Shown here: in pieces, positions 42,025-57,000 of the stretch
Layout: every line of letters starts with the position of its first letter
Position numbering within the stretch: the stretch's first letter is position 1
Assembly: GCF_036785885.1 (NCBI RefSeq)
Contig: NC_092312.1
Coordinates: 16,820,001 to 16,884,000, forward strand
Source of the DNA: Coffea arabica
Taxonomy: Eukaryota > Streptophyta > Magnoliopsida > Gentianales > Rubiaceae
Direction of reading: 5' to 3'
Length of the DNA stretch: 64,000 nucleotides
The notes under the pieces: model-generated
The model's input: the letters and a program-made list of their open reading frames with translations, nothing else
Told to the model about the DNA's origin: nothing
Databases searched by the model: none
Made by a program: the position numbers and the translations under genes

Positions 42025-45000
42025 TCAAATCCATGGCGTCCAACCTTCATACATATTGCATAAATTGTCCACACTTGTTGCTTGTTTGAGCAGAAAATCA
42101 ACTTGTTCAGCAATACTAATATCTCTGTGAATGGGGGCAAAAAACTCTTAATAGTTATAGATCCAATAATAAGATACCTGGAGAAAAAGCCATGGCACGC
42201 ACATACCTGTTATTTGCAATATCCTGACCATCAAGTTTCATCTCTACTCGCCTTAGTATTGACATTGCATAAGCATTTTTGCCTACAAGCTCAAACGTTA
42301 CAAACAGCATAAGAAGCATGCTATTTTCATTATCTAACAATCCAAAAAAAAAAAAAATGAAGATCCCCGTATCACAGTATTAGAGCAAGGGGAAAACCAC
42401 AAGAAGCCAAAAAGCCATGCACCACGATTTTAAGTTTCCATAAGCTCTGCACCCTAATTTCTCAAATTAAAAAAATAAATACATTTGCAATATCAAAAAG
42501 CTGCTTAGTTCTGAAAAGGAACTGCAGATAATGCACAACAGGTGCTCTAGCAATTCAAACCATGTCAGATTGCATCGAAGTGAGGTAATTACCTCCAAAA
42601 ATATAGAAACATTTTATAGTAGGTCTCTTACCACCACAAAAGACCCAGAACCTTAAATAGAGTTCTTATTAGTTATCTTACCCCTGGTAGCTCGAGTTCC
42701 AGCTTCTGTAGAAATAAATGAAGTGTCACGTGTTCCCCCCACCTTGTCTTCGTTTGACAAGGAAGCTTCATTTCTAAGCACCGACTTTCCTTGGGAACTT
42801 ACCTGACTCAGAAAATGGTAGTATTATGAAGGTTGGCATGCATATAATTTTTAAGGCAAGCACTTTTAACCTTAAATCACAATTATATACCTGAATGCTT
42901 ACTGAGCCTGATTGAGTAGGAGATGATTTCTCATGAGGAACAGCCTCATTTAAGCAAAATTGGTTTGAAAACTCTCTCGCCTCTCTGTTACTAGTATCAT
43001 ACAAAAGTGGTTCAGTCACATCTGAACCATTGGAGCTATCTGGAAGACTAACTTCAGCTAATGTAACACCAGGATCCAAGCTTCCGCTCAAGATAGTTTC
43101 AGGAGGAGATATCCAGCTTTTCTCTTGCAATGACAGCTCATTCAGACGAAGAAGATCATGATAATTTTCAGGATCAGATTTGGAGAAAATCTCACTCTCA
43201 TCATTATGATATGCAGTGATATCACCGGCTAAACCTTGGCTAGACAAATTATTGTCCGGCGGCCTTTCCTCTTGGCTGTCCCCCAATCCTTCAAGAGCCT
43301 GAAAAAAAAAAGATAGTGAATTTGTCTGCTAGGAGCAGTTACTTTGGGGTTTGGAAACGAAATTGTATGGGCAATATACATATATATTTTAGATTACTTT
43401 GTGAAGATTTCCTGCATGAAGACTTGCAGTACGTGCTAGCCTGGTCAACATGGAATATAGCCCCCTCACAGAGGATGTGAGAGGTGGTACCAAAGGCTGA
43501 AATGCTTGACAAGCCTCCATGGTTCTTATGTAATAAGACTGGAATATAGCTTGACCATGAATTGGGGATATTTCCATCTGCGTTTCTTGCTCCTTGGCCA
43601 TAGCATCAGTCATAGCAGCAACATCCTTAGACAACAGAGATTCAAGCGGCAGCAAAATAGCATTCACCTGTATAGAATGTGACTCATTTAGATATGAAGA
43701 CAAATTTCACTGCAAAGAACCTTGAAATTATGACTTCAAACTGAACAAAGGAAACTGAATAAATTGAACAAAGGAACATGAAGACCTTAGAAAGATCTTC
43801 CATAAGAGAGAAGTGTAAGGCAGCAGCCTCCTTTCCCAAGCTGTGAACATCATGTAGACCTTCTGTTATTGCCAGGACCTATAGAAAATGGAGGAGTTGG
43901 CCAAAAATAAGTACTGAGCAATGTTTATGTTTAAGGCCTTAAAAAGGCGATGACCTTTGGACAACTTTCTGATACTTGTACCTCCCACAAAATAAGCTAC
44001 TTGTTACATTCATTTAAGAGTAGGTTTAAATAACAATAAAGTTTAATTTAAGCACAAATTACTTTTATGAGTAGAAGTTATACAAACAAGGGATGATAAG
44101 GCTTATCATCACCACAGGGTAAATCAGTGCAGAGGAATATTCAAGAAGATAATGGGATTGAAGATGATTTTATTGGTAAGGCATTAATAAACGCATATTT
44201 CTCCAGAGTCAAGTCTAGGACATGAAGTTAAACAATTTCTCATTGAGACAGCACAGCCAAAAAGCACATATACGAGCTATCCAAAGTGGAAATTTGCAAT
44301 GGTTTAAAGCAAAAGAAAGTATCACAATTAATTTAACTATCATTATAGCTATGCGGCAAGAGTTCAAGTACAGACATAATAAGGAGCAGTAAAGGTTCAG
44401 ACTAAGTTCTAAAGCAAAAAGCACACACAAAAAGCCAATTTCCAAGATGCCTGAAGCATGGAACCAAATTCTGAAGCATTGAACCAAGTGATGAATGACT
44501 CAAACTTAGACCAACTGATGAATGCAACATACCTCCTCAAGCATAAAACCACATTCTGAAGTCAAAGTTGTATGGCCTTTGGTAATGCCCGCAAAAGCTG
44601 AGAGTGCTACACTGGCTTCATAAGCAGAATCCCGCATTGCAAGTAGTGTGCTCTGCAAATCACCTGCACAACAATAGGCAGATCTAAAGTTGTGTATATA
44701 GAGAGGACTTCATATTTATCTATACTCAAGTTTTAGCTCTATATTTTTTAATTTTTTAATTTCTTGCTATTTTGAATTACAAGAATGCATCTGCTCTCTG
44801 CTCTAAGATGGTTGTTTTCTGAGCATCTTGTAACTCGATGGAAGCAGTCAATCAGTAACTTAAAAGGACAAGCTTCACCTATCATGGATAATTACACTTC
44901 TCCAATGCCGACAAAGAACAAGATAAACCAAATAATTCTGTAAAGGGACATACTAAACATGCACATACCCATATTGTCACCAAAATTTCTGTTTCTCATT

Positions 45001-48000
45001 TTTTAGTGAGAGATAAATTAGCAAAAATAAACTAGTCCTTTTCATTTACCAATAAACCTTGCACATAGTCCTTAAGCTGGGCTGGGGATATATAGTTCCA
45101 CATAAATTTTTGGAAGTCAAATTCAATTTCTCTCGTATGACTAACTTAACATGGGCTCGCAACACAGACATATATAGCCACCACAATCTTGTTGATGATT
45201 TAGTCAGTAAATCAATCAAGCAAAGTTTGGAGACTGGGAACTATCAGCATTTTCACTCATTAATGGCAATTTGTAAGTTTCAGAATGATTCAATTGATAA
45301 CTTATCAAAGTAATTTAGAATCAATAATTATTGAAAGTTGTTGCCGCCAACAACTATGTGAAAATCCTTTTTACTTAATTTAAATGGCCTACTAGGTATA
45401 TAATCATTTGGTAATTCATATTCTCCATATCCCTCTTTTTGGTCTCATTTCAAGGTGAAGCAGGTCGAAGTAAAAAGCTGTTTCTTTCATTTTCGTCAGT
45501 AATTTCCTGATCCAAACTCATCATAGACAAAATGGGAGTTAGAATTCAAGTTCTGGACAGGTCTCTTCAGCCTTTTTCTATTTTTTGGTATGCTATTTGA
45601 CCGAATAAGAAATCTAAAAGGGGCAATTTTACTGGCTAAACTCTTGAAAGATGGTGTTCAGGCATCATGTGCGGTATTTAGAACCAGAGATCATATATGG
45701 GAAAACTATCCTGCAAATTAGTCAGAGGTAATTTAACTAGCAGATTTCATGGAATGTAAAGTTGGGTTTGGTGTTTGCTCGGATAGCCGGTGCTTACGCT
45801 CTTTCCCATCTTGAGATCCACATTCACTCAATGCCCATCCTTTCTAATATTTCTCTCCCATGTAATCTCAGACTAATCCTTGATCAATACGATCTTCCTT
45901 AAAAGTGAAAACCAATTTTTGAATGCAATTCCTTGTGGTAATAAAAAGTTCACACATTAAAATTTATCAACCTAAAACTATAAAAAAAAGTATCGTACAA
46001 AAGAGTTCACAAATTCATGGCAAATAAAGAAATAATGGATTAAGAGTTCACATCTGAAAACCAGATTACCTGACGCTGATTTCACTTTAACAGAGGCGAT
46101 GCAAAGTTCATTACTTGCAGAAACTAAACCACTAGAAGCAGCTTCCATGTTGCTCTGAGCAAACTTCCATTCCTGTTCAGTACCTGAAAGAGGAAAGCTT
46201 TCCATACATTCATCAACAAAGAAAGAAGAGCATATAAAACCAACAATAAAAGCCAATTTTATCATTCATCCAATGAATAAAGTAAATGTTTGTCCTCACG
46301 TGTAAAGGAATGATAAGTAATGTCCAGTTTGGTCAAAACATTCAAGTAAGCTTGCTGCCAGGTCCTGCCATCAGAAACGGTCCTCAAAGGATAGAGCTCT
46401 TCTGAATTTCGAAATATCCCATCTCTTGATGCTTCAAACTCCAATATTAAAATGCAAATTTTCATTATCTCTGATGCCTTTTCTCTAGCTTCCCATAACA
46501 ACTGCCTCCGTCTCATTAGATGATCATGGAATTCAGGTGGTATCCCTGAATTCCTAGTCAAACTATTTCCAGTTGCACTAGAACTTGGACCACCACAAGC
46601 CCAGACCATTGCTCTCTCAAGCTGCCCTTCAGCTGTGACAGAAGTTTGCTCACAAGCTTGCAAGCTCTCAAGTGATCTAGCTATTCTTGCAATGGATGAT
46701 TGTAAACTTTCCACCAACTTAGGTCTGCTAATGTTTAAAATAACTGGAAGTAAGTTATCCTGACTTGCAAGAAACTTATGGGAGATAAGCCTGTTATGCT
46801 GCAAAGGGTTTTGGGTAATATCATGCATCCATTCCATTTGAACAATTTCAAGGCTGGCCTTAAGAAGAGCCTCTTTTAATTCATTAACCTGCCTTTCCAT
46901 GATGGAGGCAGCCGATCTTGCTGCTCTGACAGTTTCATGAGCACGGCAGTACTTTTCAAGCATGACTTGGACTCTTTTTACTGCCCCAACATCTCTCACT
47001 GGATCAAATTGAAGGTCCCTTCCTGTCTCATTCATATGCTTCAAGGACTCACACTCCGTGTCTAATCTTACCAATAAGATAGGAGCAACACGTTCTCTTA
47101 AATAATGCTTAATATGTTCTTGAATTCGCGCTTCAATTTTCTGCCTGACTGCATTTACTAGTTGATCAAATCCCAAATTCTGATCAACAAATGAAGATAC
47201 ATCATGTGTGCAGGAATCAAGAAAAGAGTCGACAAGAGAGACCTTCCAAATAAAGAAGGCATGACTACTTAGAACGCCTGAAAACTTCCATACATAATCA
47301 GATATTGGTCCTGAATTGACCAAATCTTCAAGGTGAGAATTTCTACTTGAGCCAGATGCTGCTAATTTATCAAATGAAGCCAAAGCTTGATCAACTGATT
47401 CCAACTCAGAGAAGGGCTCCATTAGTGCAGCGAGAAGAGCTTTGCTTCTTGAAACATGCGGCTCTCTCTGCTGATCAGTTCTGATTTGAGATTGCAAAAG
47501 ATGTTCAGATGTCATCAAAGCACTTAAAATATTTGCCTCTTTCTTTATAAGAGAACTAGTACGGAAGTCCTTCTGGTTCCATGTCTGATGAAGCTTATCC
47601 AGCTGTGCTCTGCAAGCTTCTTCTTGGGAGGCAAGCTCCTCAGCTTCTTCCCAAGACAAATGATCTCTGCCCTTGACGGCAGCTTCTTCAAGAGCCAACT
47701 GTTGCTCAGTGATGAGACCAACCTTAACAAAGTAATTCTGCTCAAGTTCAACCAACGAAACCCTCTCTTGTTCCACCTCTACAAGTTTCTCTAGAGATGT
47801 ATCAATGGATCCCTTGATTTGTGAGAGTGATCCAAACACATCCATTACTTCTGAGTTGAATGAAACAACACTCCTTATTACATCAGGTAGAACAACTTCA
47901 ATCATTTGGCTAGCAAACCGCTTGCAGGAAAGCAGGCTGGTCTGAAACATTGAAGCCCAGTTGTCTTGAGACAAGCAGTTAACACGGTCTCCATCTACAT

Positions 48001-51000
48001 TACCTCTTGAATCCCCATCCATATGTTGATTGACTTCATTAAGAAACCCTGCTACAAGTAAGCATTTTTGTATTTGCTCTTCCAAGTAATTGAAAATATT
48101 TCCAAGATCAGACTCTGGTCTGTCATCTGAATTTCCCCAAATGGAACCATTCAAGTCATTAACTATTGCCTTCTTGACATCATTATACAAAGTAATGGCA
48201 GCATAATTTAAGATAGTCCGAACATTTTCCTTCTTCTCTTCAATATCTCCCAGAGATCTAGGATCCTCAGGAACATCAACATTTACTGTTCCCAAAGCAA
48301 ATGCATCTGCTTTCTCCTCAGACCTGGAAGACCGCATATAGTTCATGAAAGTAGACAAGAGACAATCCTTAGCTTCTGATTCAGTCTCTGGACCAATGGA
48401 GTCCAGAAGTTCTGTGCGCTCTTTTTCCATTTTCTCTATTTCTACTGCATATTCTCCCACCTTAAAACAAAGTTCATCGTAGATACTCTGAGCAGAATTG
48501 AACCAATTCCCATGTAACTTTGCAATGAGCTCAGAAGCCTGTCTCCTAGAAACAGATAGAACATCAGAGGAGAGCGTACTCATTGAAAGCTGCAGAACTT
48601 GTGCCCAACCATGTACTGGGCTGGTAGTCAGATAATTCAATGGTAGGATCCGCTGCAGAGCCAGTGCATACGTTTGGAGTGTTGTAACTGCAGAAGAAAG
48701 TCCATGATCCAGCTCAGCCACTAATAGAGAAACTTCTCTATCTATCTCATAGCACTGAACTTGTGTGGGTTCAGGAACAATGGTCAATGGAACCCCAGCC
48801 TGAAGAACAGCAGATGTCAGAGATAAAGATTCTTCAGCACCAGTTAGCCTAATTGCTTCAATTTCTGGTATTGACCGACTTCTCAATGCATCAAGTATCC
48901 TTCCATGCTCCTCAATCCAACTTGTTGCCTCTTCAGCTTTCTCCATCACTGCAGCCTGCGCTTGGGCAAATTCCCGAGCCTGTATTTCCAATGCAGCATG
49001 GATCGTTTCGGAGTTGCAAGATGCTTCAGCAACAATAGACTTAGCTGATGTTTCATGGAGAGCAAGATTGGACCTCTCTTGGTCAACCCGATGAAATAAA
49101 GCAGAGACAATCTCATACTGATTTAAGATGCTTACAAATCTCTGGACATACATTGACAAAAGTTTCAAGGGTAAAAAAGACCAAGTAAGGGAAACTTAAA
49201 AGGAAAATAAGAGAGTGAGAGGGAGGGAGGGAGGGAGATTATATACCTCAAGGGAAGATTCAATAGCAGGTAAGACAGCTAGGAGAAGATCGTGATGCTC
49301 CTAACCAAAATCAAAAGAACAGTCATGCACATAAATATAAATACACGGTGAACCACTGCATCAATTCTTGTAAAAAGAGATAGCAACTGCACCTCAAAGA
49401 GCATGATATGAAGCAAAATTACTCCTGTAGTGTATTTAGAGATGCCATAGTTCTATTGGACAGAAAATTATGCAATACTCAAAGTTAGGCATGACACTGA
49501 TAATAACAACTCTAAAAACATCAGTACCTGCAATGGAACCCGAATTTCTTGCATACGTGATGCAAACAAACTCAGGCTCACTGCAAGCTCCATGCCTTTT
49601 CTCTCCTCACCAACAATTGCTGCATCATCATGAAAATCTCCACGTGTCCATTCAACAAGTGGATCCCAAACAAAAACTTCAAGCAACATCAAGATGATAT
49701 CCTTATTCTTCTTCAGAACACCAAGAACTGCTTCACAGCTTGCTCTAAAAGCCCCTTCAATCCCAGTTAAACCTAGAGCTGCTTCAATTGTCTGAGTCAA
49801 GCGAAATGGTACAATCTCAGGAATTTTTAGTCGCTGGCCTTTATCAAAACACACATTGTAATCAATGTGCAGGATTTCTCCAGTAGAAAAATCAATAGGA
49901 ATATTATCCAAATGCCGGTCACCCAGTCCTAGAATGTGGCCAACAATGCTCATGGTGGCTACACTGCCAGAGAACCTACAAGGAAAGGAATTAAATAAAT
50001 GAACAAAAGTTGATTGTCCACAATTATTTCACATGAAACAAAAATTTATCTAATTATCCACCAACTGCTGCGGATCAATCCATTTCCCATGGCAACTGTA
50101 TAACTAGCAATTGAACATCATCTTCATGAAAGAACTCTTTTTACTAGAGAGGAGCATTGGGTAGTCAGATACTGTCAGCAAGCATCGTTCCAACAAAATT
50201 TAAGTCCTCAGTCAGCACTATTTCTCACACTTTGGACCCTTTCACCAAAAGCAAAACACCTTAGATGCGGTGATGCGGCATGAACACCGCATTAATTTAG
50301 TGATCTAAACTTGTGAGAATACAAGGAAGCAAACAGTATCTGAAGCAAATACCCTAGGAAGATGTTAAATCTCATATCCTGTACGCCATCTTGTACTTAT
50401 TTAGCTAAATATGTCTTATACAACCATAATATTCATTGCAATAATCAGCAATAGTCGAGATAGAAGTGCTGCGAATGAATCACATAACTTCCTATGCCTG
50501 TTGAACACTTCAGGGTTCCCTTCTTATCATTTCTTCTACAGTATCTAACAGGCAAACCATATACCAGACATAAACCAAGTCAACCTTTTGGATGGATGAT
50601 CTAGTGGACTTTAAAAAGCCAACAGTAATGAATAAGCACATTCCAGAATCAAAAGCATACAGTTAACACAATGTGTTGAAAAATCAACACAAAATAAAAG
50701 GTCAAAGATAAAGAAAAAGGCCAAGCAATTCAGCCAAAGAATCCATGCCCCTCTATCAAAAAAGAAACAGATAAAAAAAAAGGAAAACAAAAAAGGGCAA
50801 CTAGAAGTTCAAAGCAAGTCATTGACAGATGCAGACATATTTGGTTAATCACAATTCAATCTACCACAACTTACATGTTTTGATCATTAGCACCACACAA
50901 CTTACAGCGCAATCTTTTACTTAGGCATGGAGAAATTGGTTAACACTGTTCACAGATATAGAAATACATTTAATAACTCCTACATGCCATTCATTATCAA

Positions 51001-54000
51001 AACAATATGAACATAACAAAAATATCGGGTCTCTGGTTATTACGGCTTCAGGCCAAATGGCTGGTCCTCTGTCTCCTATGAGGATATTGCAAAGAAAATT
51101 GTTCAACTTATTTATCCACACACACAAGACATGACAACTTGCATTATTATATAGAAGCTATGGTGACATAGAACCAAGAGCTTCCAAAAACTAGTACACA
51201 ACCAATGACTTCTAACAAATACAAGCTTTCTGAGCTTACCCACAAAAAAAAAAAAAGCCAAGTTTTCTAGGCCATTAGTGCATGAATATAGTAACATCAC
51301 TAATAGATGTGAGATAAAATCTTCGAACTCAAATATAATTTTCAAGTTCAAATAAGTAAATATAGGTCATAAAAACACAAAATGATGGAAGATATAATGG
51401 GGCACCTCTTCAATTTTGAGCTAAAGGCTTTAAAGCCTTCGCTGGCACACCAAAGCTCCTGATGAAGAAGTTGCTTAGGAGCCTCCTCCATTAGATCCAA
51501 AAGAACTTTTCGCTTGACTTCATGGGGCCAGTCCCTTCTTGAAATTACCCGTCTTATGCCTTTCTCTTTAAGTGCGGGTATTATTTTGCCATAGAACATG
51601 TCAATTGGTCGGGGAACAGGTGGAGGTACGGCATCATTGGTATTACCAGCACCCAATGCTGAAAGTTGTCCCTGCTGGACGTGATTTTGCCATGATTTAA
51701 AGAGACTGTAAATGCTTGTTACATTATCCACCCACTGGATGAGGCCAGCTCGACCACTTATTGGTGTCACAGAATAGTAGCGAATCCCAAGAGATTGACC
51801 ACGAGTCGCAGAATGTGAATGAAGAAAACCATTTACAACTTGCAATAGCTGCATAATTCGAGCATCAAGACGTAGGTCTTCTCGGCCTTTCAAGAGATAG
51901 GTGTACTTCTGACCATTAGAGCCCACAATACTTAGTTTTTTAGGTTTGGTCTTGGTTGGTAAAATATTTACTTGCATAGAGAAAGAGGCGACTGTGACAA
52001 TCCCACTAACGCCAGTACTGAGGTTCCTTTCAGTATCAGATGCTATTATTTGCTTCTCAAGCCCAGGAATGGGAGCTTCAGATGAGGACAGCTGGGCCAG
52101 TTGTGGTGCAACATCTCCAAGAGATACTGATGACTTTCTTTGATAAGACAAGGAAGCAGCAATATTCTCAAATGGTCGCCACACATCACCAAGAGCTGCT
52201 GCAGATGCAGGAGGAGTCTTAAAATTTAAGATGGCTGATTTAAGTTGACCTCCATACTCTTCATGAAACCACATCTCATGAGGTGTTTCAGGTTTCCTAG
52301 AAGTAGAAGCTAATCGACGCTCCAAGACTACAGCAACTGGAGCCATCATGGCTGAGTATTTTGCAGAATTTATTTTGTTCTTCTCCCCATGACTTAGAGT
52401 CACATTCTCTGCAATTCGTGTAGCTTCCTCTTTCAGCAAACTTATGCGCCTCATCACATCTAGCAGAGTTTGCATTCACCTTGGTTAGCATGACAGGATG
52501 AAGGTAGAAGATTTACGAGGAAATTCATATGTATATAAATTATTTGCCTAAGAGGGAAGAGAGAGACAGCAAAAACAAACCGTGTACCTTCAGCCAGCAA
52601 GTTGCAAAGAAAATTTTGTGGATGTTAATGTTGTAGAGGGTTTACAAATACCTGGTCTAGTCCCAACCCAATTCTAGTTCTAGCAGTATAGCCCTTAAAG
52701 AATAAAAAACTGGAAGCACATTAAATATATTAACAGCACGCATTCCACTAGACAAATCACAACCAATCAACAAGGAGTCAGATATTTATCTGGTACAGCA
52801 CAAGCTTCTGATATAGAACTTTAGCCAGACACAAACTGTGACATGTGCACCAGACTCAAAATGAAGAGGCAATGGAAAGTAACAATTAAAGAAGAATGCT
52901 ACGAAGCCATGAGCATAATGACACTGCAGATCGAGTACAGGGAGTTTGGAAGGCTTATAACAAATGAGACAATCTTCAATTGAACACTCACGATTTTGGT
53001 CATACATTATGGGACATTGACACTAGAACAGTTGTTCACGTCCCCCACATTTGTAAGTTTAAAATTAAACCGAACCTCGTCTCACTGTTGATAGCAGATT
53101 ATCAAGCACAGATGATTTCACCTAAAGGTAGTAAAACCCAAGAAAAAAAAAGGCTGGTCTGGTAAATATTACCTGCATGAAGATCCTGAAGCGTGCTTAG
53201 CCAAAGTTCCTCCCAAAAGACAGTAACATTTTCAAGTTCTTTAATGATCAGCTGGGCATCCTGAACTAGGCTTGGATAGAGCTTATACTGCATGTGATCA
53301 ACACATAAGAATAAACTGCTAGTGTTGAACTTATAAACAGATAACAGTTTTTTTTTTTTTCGTTTTGCGGGTCAAGTAAATAATAAATCATTGTAAACAA
53401 ACAGCTCTACAGTTTCTGCAACAGAGGACTATCTATCTTGTGGTAGTACTTCGGAAGAGTAATCCAACAAAGAAAATATAAAAGGGGGAAGAACCTAATA
53501 AGGTAGGTTTCCAAATGACCGGTCCAATTATACAAGCAATAAAAATTGCTCTATACTTCTGCCTTGAAGATCATCATTATTGTTTAGACCTATTTGGCAT
53601 CACTGTAGTGAAAGACTCAAAATCCACGTATCTGATTGGGTCCAGAACCAGAACCAATTTCTCAGATCTGTGTATCTAGAACAGACTCCCATTTATCACA
53701 AACCTACTCTGAACTAAACTTTTGAGGAATAAGCAGCATTGCACTCAACACAACTTCTGTAATTCAGTTCTTTATTTCTTCTCTTTTTCTCATATCCTGA
53801 ATATACCCAAGCAGATATAACAAATGTTTAATCACTAACTAAAAATATTCACAGAATATGCATCAAAGAGAAAACCAGACTCGCTGTTGAGCAAAATCGA
53901 TGCAATGACAAGGGGAACATTCAGCTCTCTACTAAAAATAATCAGGGGATGGACACTAATTTCAGCAAAATCAGACGCCAAAAGACACAACTGACTGGAG

Positions 54001-57000
54001 TTTTAGAGGAAGAGTTGGTCTTTACAATTTTCCTTAACCAAAAATTCTCTATGCAGATAAAGCTCCAATTCCAGAGCTGTGCACCCAGTTTAAACTTCTT
54101 AACCAGACTATCCTAGCATAGAATAATGACAAAGCAATACGAGATGAACATCACCACTACTACTGTCCAAATATTTTTTAACAACTAAACGAAAGAAAGA
54201 GCAGGAAAGAGAACTCTTGTCAGAGAAGGAAAATTTTGCTTTACCAAACAAGCCAGTATCTTTTGAAGCTCCTCAGGAATTTCCTTCTCTTGGGTGTTTG
54301 CATCAACTAGAGCAGGGTACACAATAGACCAAGGAGATAGTTTTGACAGCTTGACCAGTAAAGTTTCTAGCTGTCTCCTAACTACTTGTTCTGGATGACA
54401 ACTTAATCGTGCAAATAGTTGAGGTGTTATCTCCTTCAAAAAAAAATAATTATTAGAAAATCATCCACCAACATTGGTATGACATCCTAAAAGCGTAACT
54501 CACCTGCCATGGTAGCAAAGGAACAGTTGAAAGTGCAGGTTCAAGAGTATCTTCCAACTCAACGCCATAGTTGAGAAGAATATTTAAGACGTATAAAGTT
54601 GCCCTCATTGTGTAGCTCATGGACTTATGATTTGAGTGATGCAGGCCAGATAGTTGACAATCAGAGTACATGGAAGATGAATACGAAAGGTAATTGATGA
54701 AAGCTTGAGCTGCTTGACCAAAAAGGGATACCCTTCTTCTTCTCAAAGACCGCCAAAGATCAGTTATATCATCAATCAAGGATGTTACTGCTGGATCATC
54801 AAGGGCAATCTTTGCACTGGCTAAGGACTTCTGCAATTTAGATTTTAGCATAGCAGAAAGGGTTTCACCACTATGATCTTCAGCTCCAGGTGCTCCTGCT
54901 GTAGCTTCAAGAATATCTGTTATTTGCTCAGACAAAGATTTGACATTCTCCTTCTGCCAACATTCTGAGACAACAAAATTTTCCATATTCTCATTTAGAA
55001 CTTCTAACGATCTTTTCTGTAGGAGCTCTGAGACAATGTCTTTCACTTTTAGCTGCTCTATCTCGGTTAAACTTAAGCTTTGATGATGGATTTCAGAATG
55101 AAAAGCAGATGAAACGGAAGAAGAATGAAGGAGAGCCTCATTATCTGCAGAAAGAAATGATCTTGCCTGAGCATAACACCAAGAGGCATATGAAATCCAT
55201 GACTTCCCCATATTAAGGCAGAGTCGAGTAGATAGCTCCCTTGCAGCACCCACAAATTCCTCAGTAATAGCATCAATATTAGGTTTAGCACTCAGAGCAT
55301 CATTTCTAAAGCTAGAAATCCCTCTGCCAAGATCAAACGTGTCAATATTAATAAAATCTTCTCTAAACTTCAGAACGACATCTTTCAACCTTGGATCTGA
55401 ATAACTTTGTTCCAACCAATTTGACAGTTTTAAACATGCCTTTGCCTTTAAGACATTGTCAAAAGAATCAGAAGAAACAATTGAAGAAGAAACCATGCTA
55501 GGACGTACAAGTGACCACATATTGGAAAATGCATCGTCAAGCTTGCCTTCACTGTGCATCAACAGGATGTCCTCATACTGCAAACTGGAGATGATATAAT
55601 CACGAAAGTCAGTGTCAGGGCAATTTGCTACATTCTCCTTAAGGTAGTTGCTTAGACGATTTGCCAACACCAAATTTCTTTGCTTGCGAGATAAGTTCAA
55701 CAAGTTATTACATAGCTTGAGAGTCACAGGTGATGTTGGTTGAGTATTTTGGTAGACTCGGAGAACTTTTAGCCATAAACTGCAATCTTGATGAACTCGA
55801 TTAATCGGGGACTGAACTGCTTGAATATATGATCCTAATAATGACTCTAAATGATTGTCTTGGCTGCCCCGCGTCTGGTACTTTTCCTCCAATGCCAGTA
55901 TGCAGTATAAATGGTTGACATGTGGTGCAGCATCAGAGAGACCATCGAGGGGAAGAACAGATAGTGTTTCCTCCAGTATTGACTTGGCTTTCTGCAATTC
56001 GTGAGGTACCTTGTCCACTTTCCCCTCCTTCTGGAAAAGCATTGCCTGCAAAAGCATTTGCTCACTCCTTTGCAAGGCTAACTTGGGATCAAGTGTGAGT
56101 TCATTGCTACTTTTTGGTGTCAAATCAAGGCATGCCCATGATGCCTGAACATCGCCCTCATCAAAACGGGCTAATGCTTGGACGGAGTTTATTTCATTTC
56201 CTGCAGTAGTTAGAGCACCAGAGTAGCTCTTTCCTGCATGCTTTGATCGTAGTGCTTGCAGCTCCAACAACCAGGATTCCAAAGCTTTCCAATCAGAAAC
56301 TGCAGTATAACTCTCAATAATACGAGCAATAGCAAACTGTACTCCTTCAGAACCCATAGAACTGAGTGAATCATCGGTCTGTAGCAGATGTATAAAATGT
56401 GCTGCAGCCTTCTCATGTTGGCCCTTTGCCTGATATACTAGTCCAGTTATCCATGAAAATTGTTCTAGAATCTCACTATCACTTACCCCTTGATTGTCCT
56501 CAGCAAACAATGGAAAGAATGCCATGCTTGCCCACTTTTGTAGACCAATTAATGCCTCTGATTCATGATTCTTACAGAGAGCTAATGCCATGTGCCGTAC
56601 AACCCTCAAAATTTCTCCATCAAACCTACCCCTGATACTCTGGACAACTTCACTCACCTGGACTCTTGAATTGTCCGTGAAAGATGAAGCAACAAAATTC
56701 TTAAGCTCTCGTAAACGCAGTGTGCAGTATTGGATTGTAGCATCATGACACTGGAGTGCCAATCCAGCATTCATCATTGGTTCACATATGCGAGAAAACC
56801 ACTCCTCACAGACTTTCTTATTTGCACGGAAGAACAAAGAGCTCTGCCTAGATGGACAGGGCAAAACTGTTGATCCTTCATATGCATTGTACACATTTTT
56901 CTTCAGAGCCTCAACAAAATCTAGCAACAGCCTCATTGGCAACAAATGAGCATAAGAAATGCTGGTGATGGTCAAATTTCCATCACTTTGGTGAGTATCA

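Noticed and set aside
45059-45313. 84-codon plus-strand ORF within SMG1
   Set aside because: Sits inside the 1406-bp ninth-to-tenth exon intron on the opposite strand with no domain.
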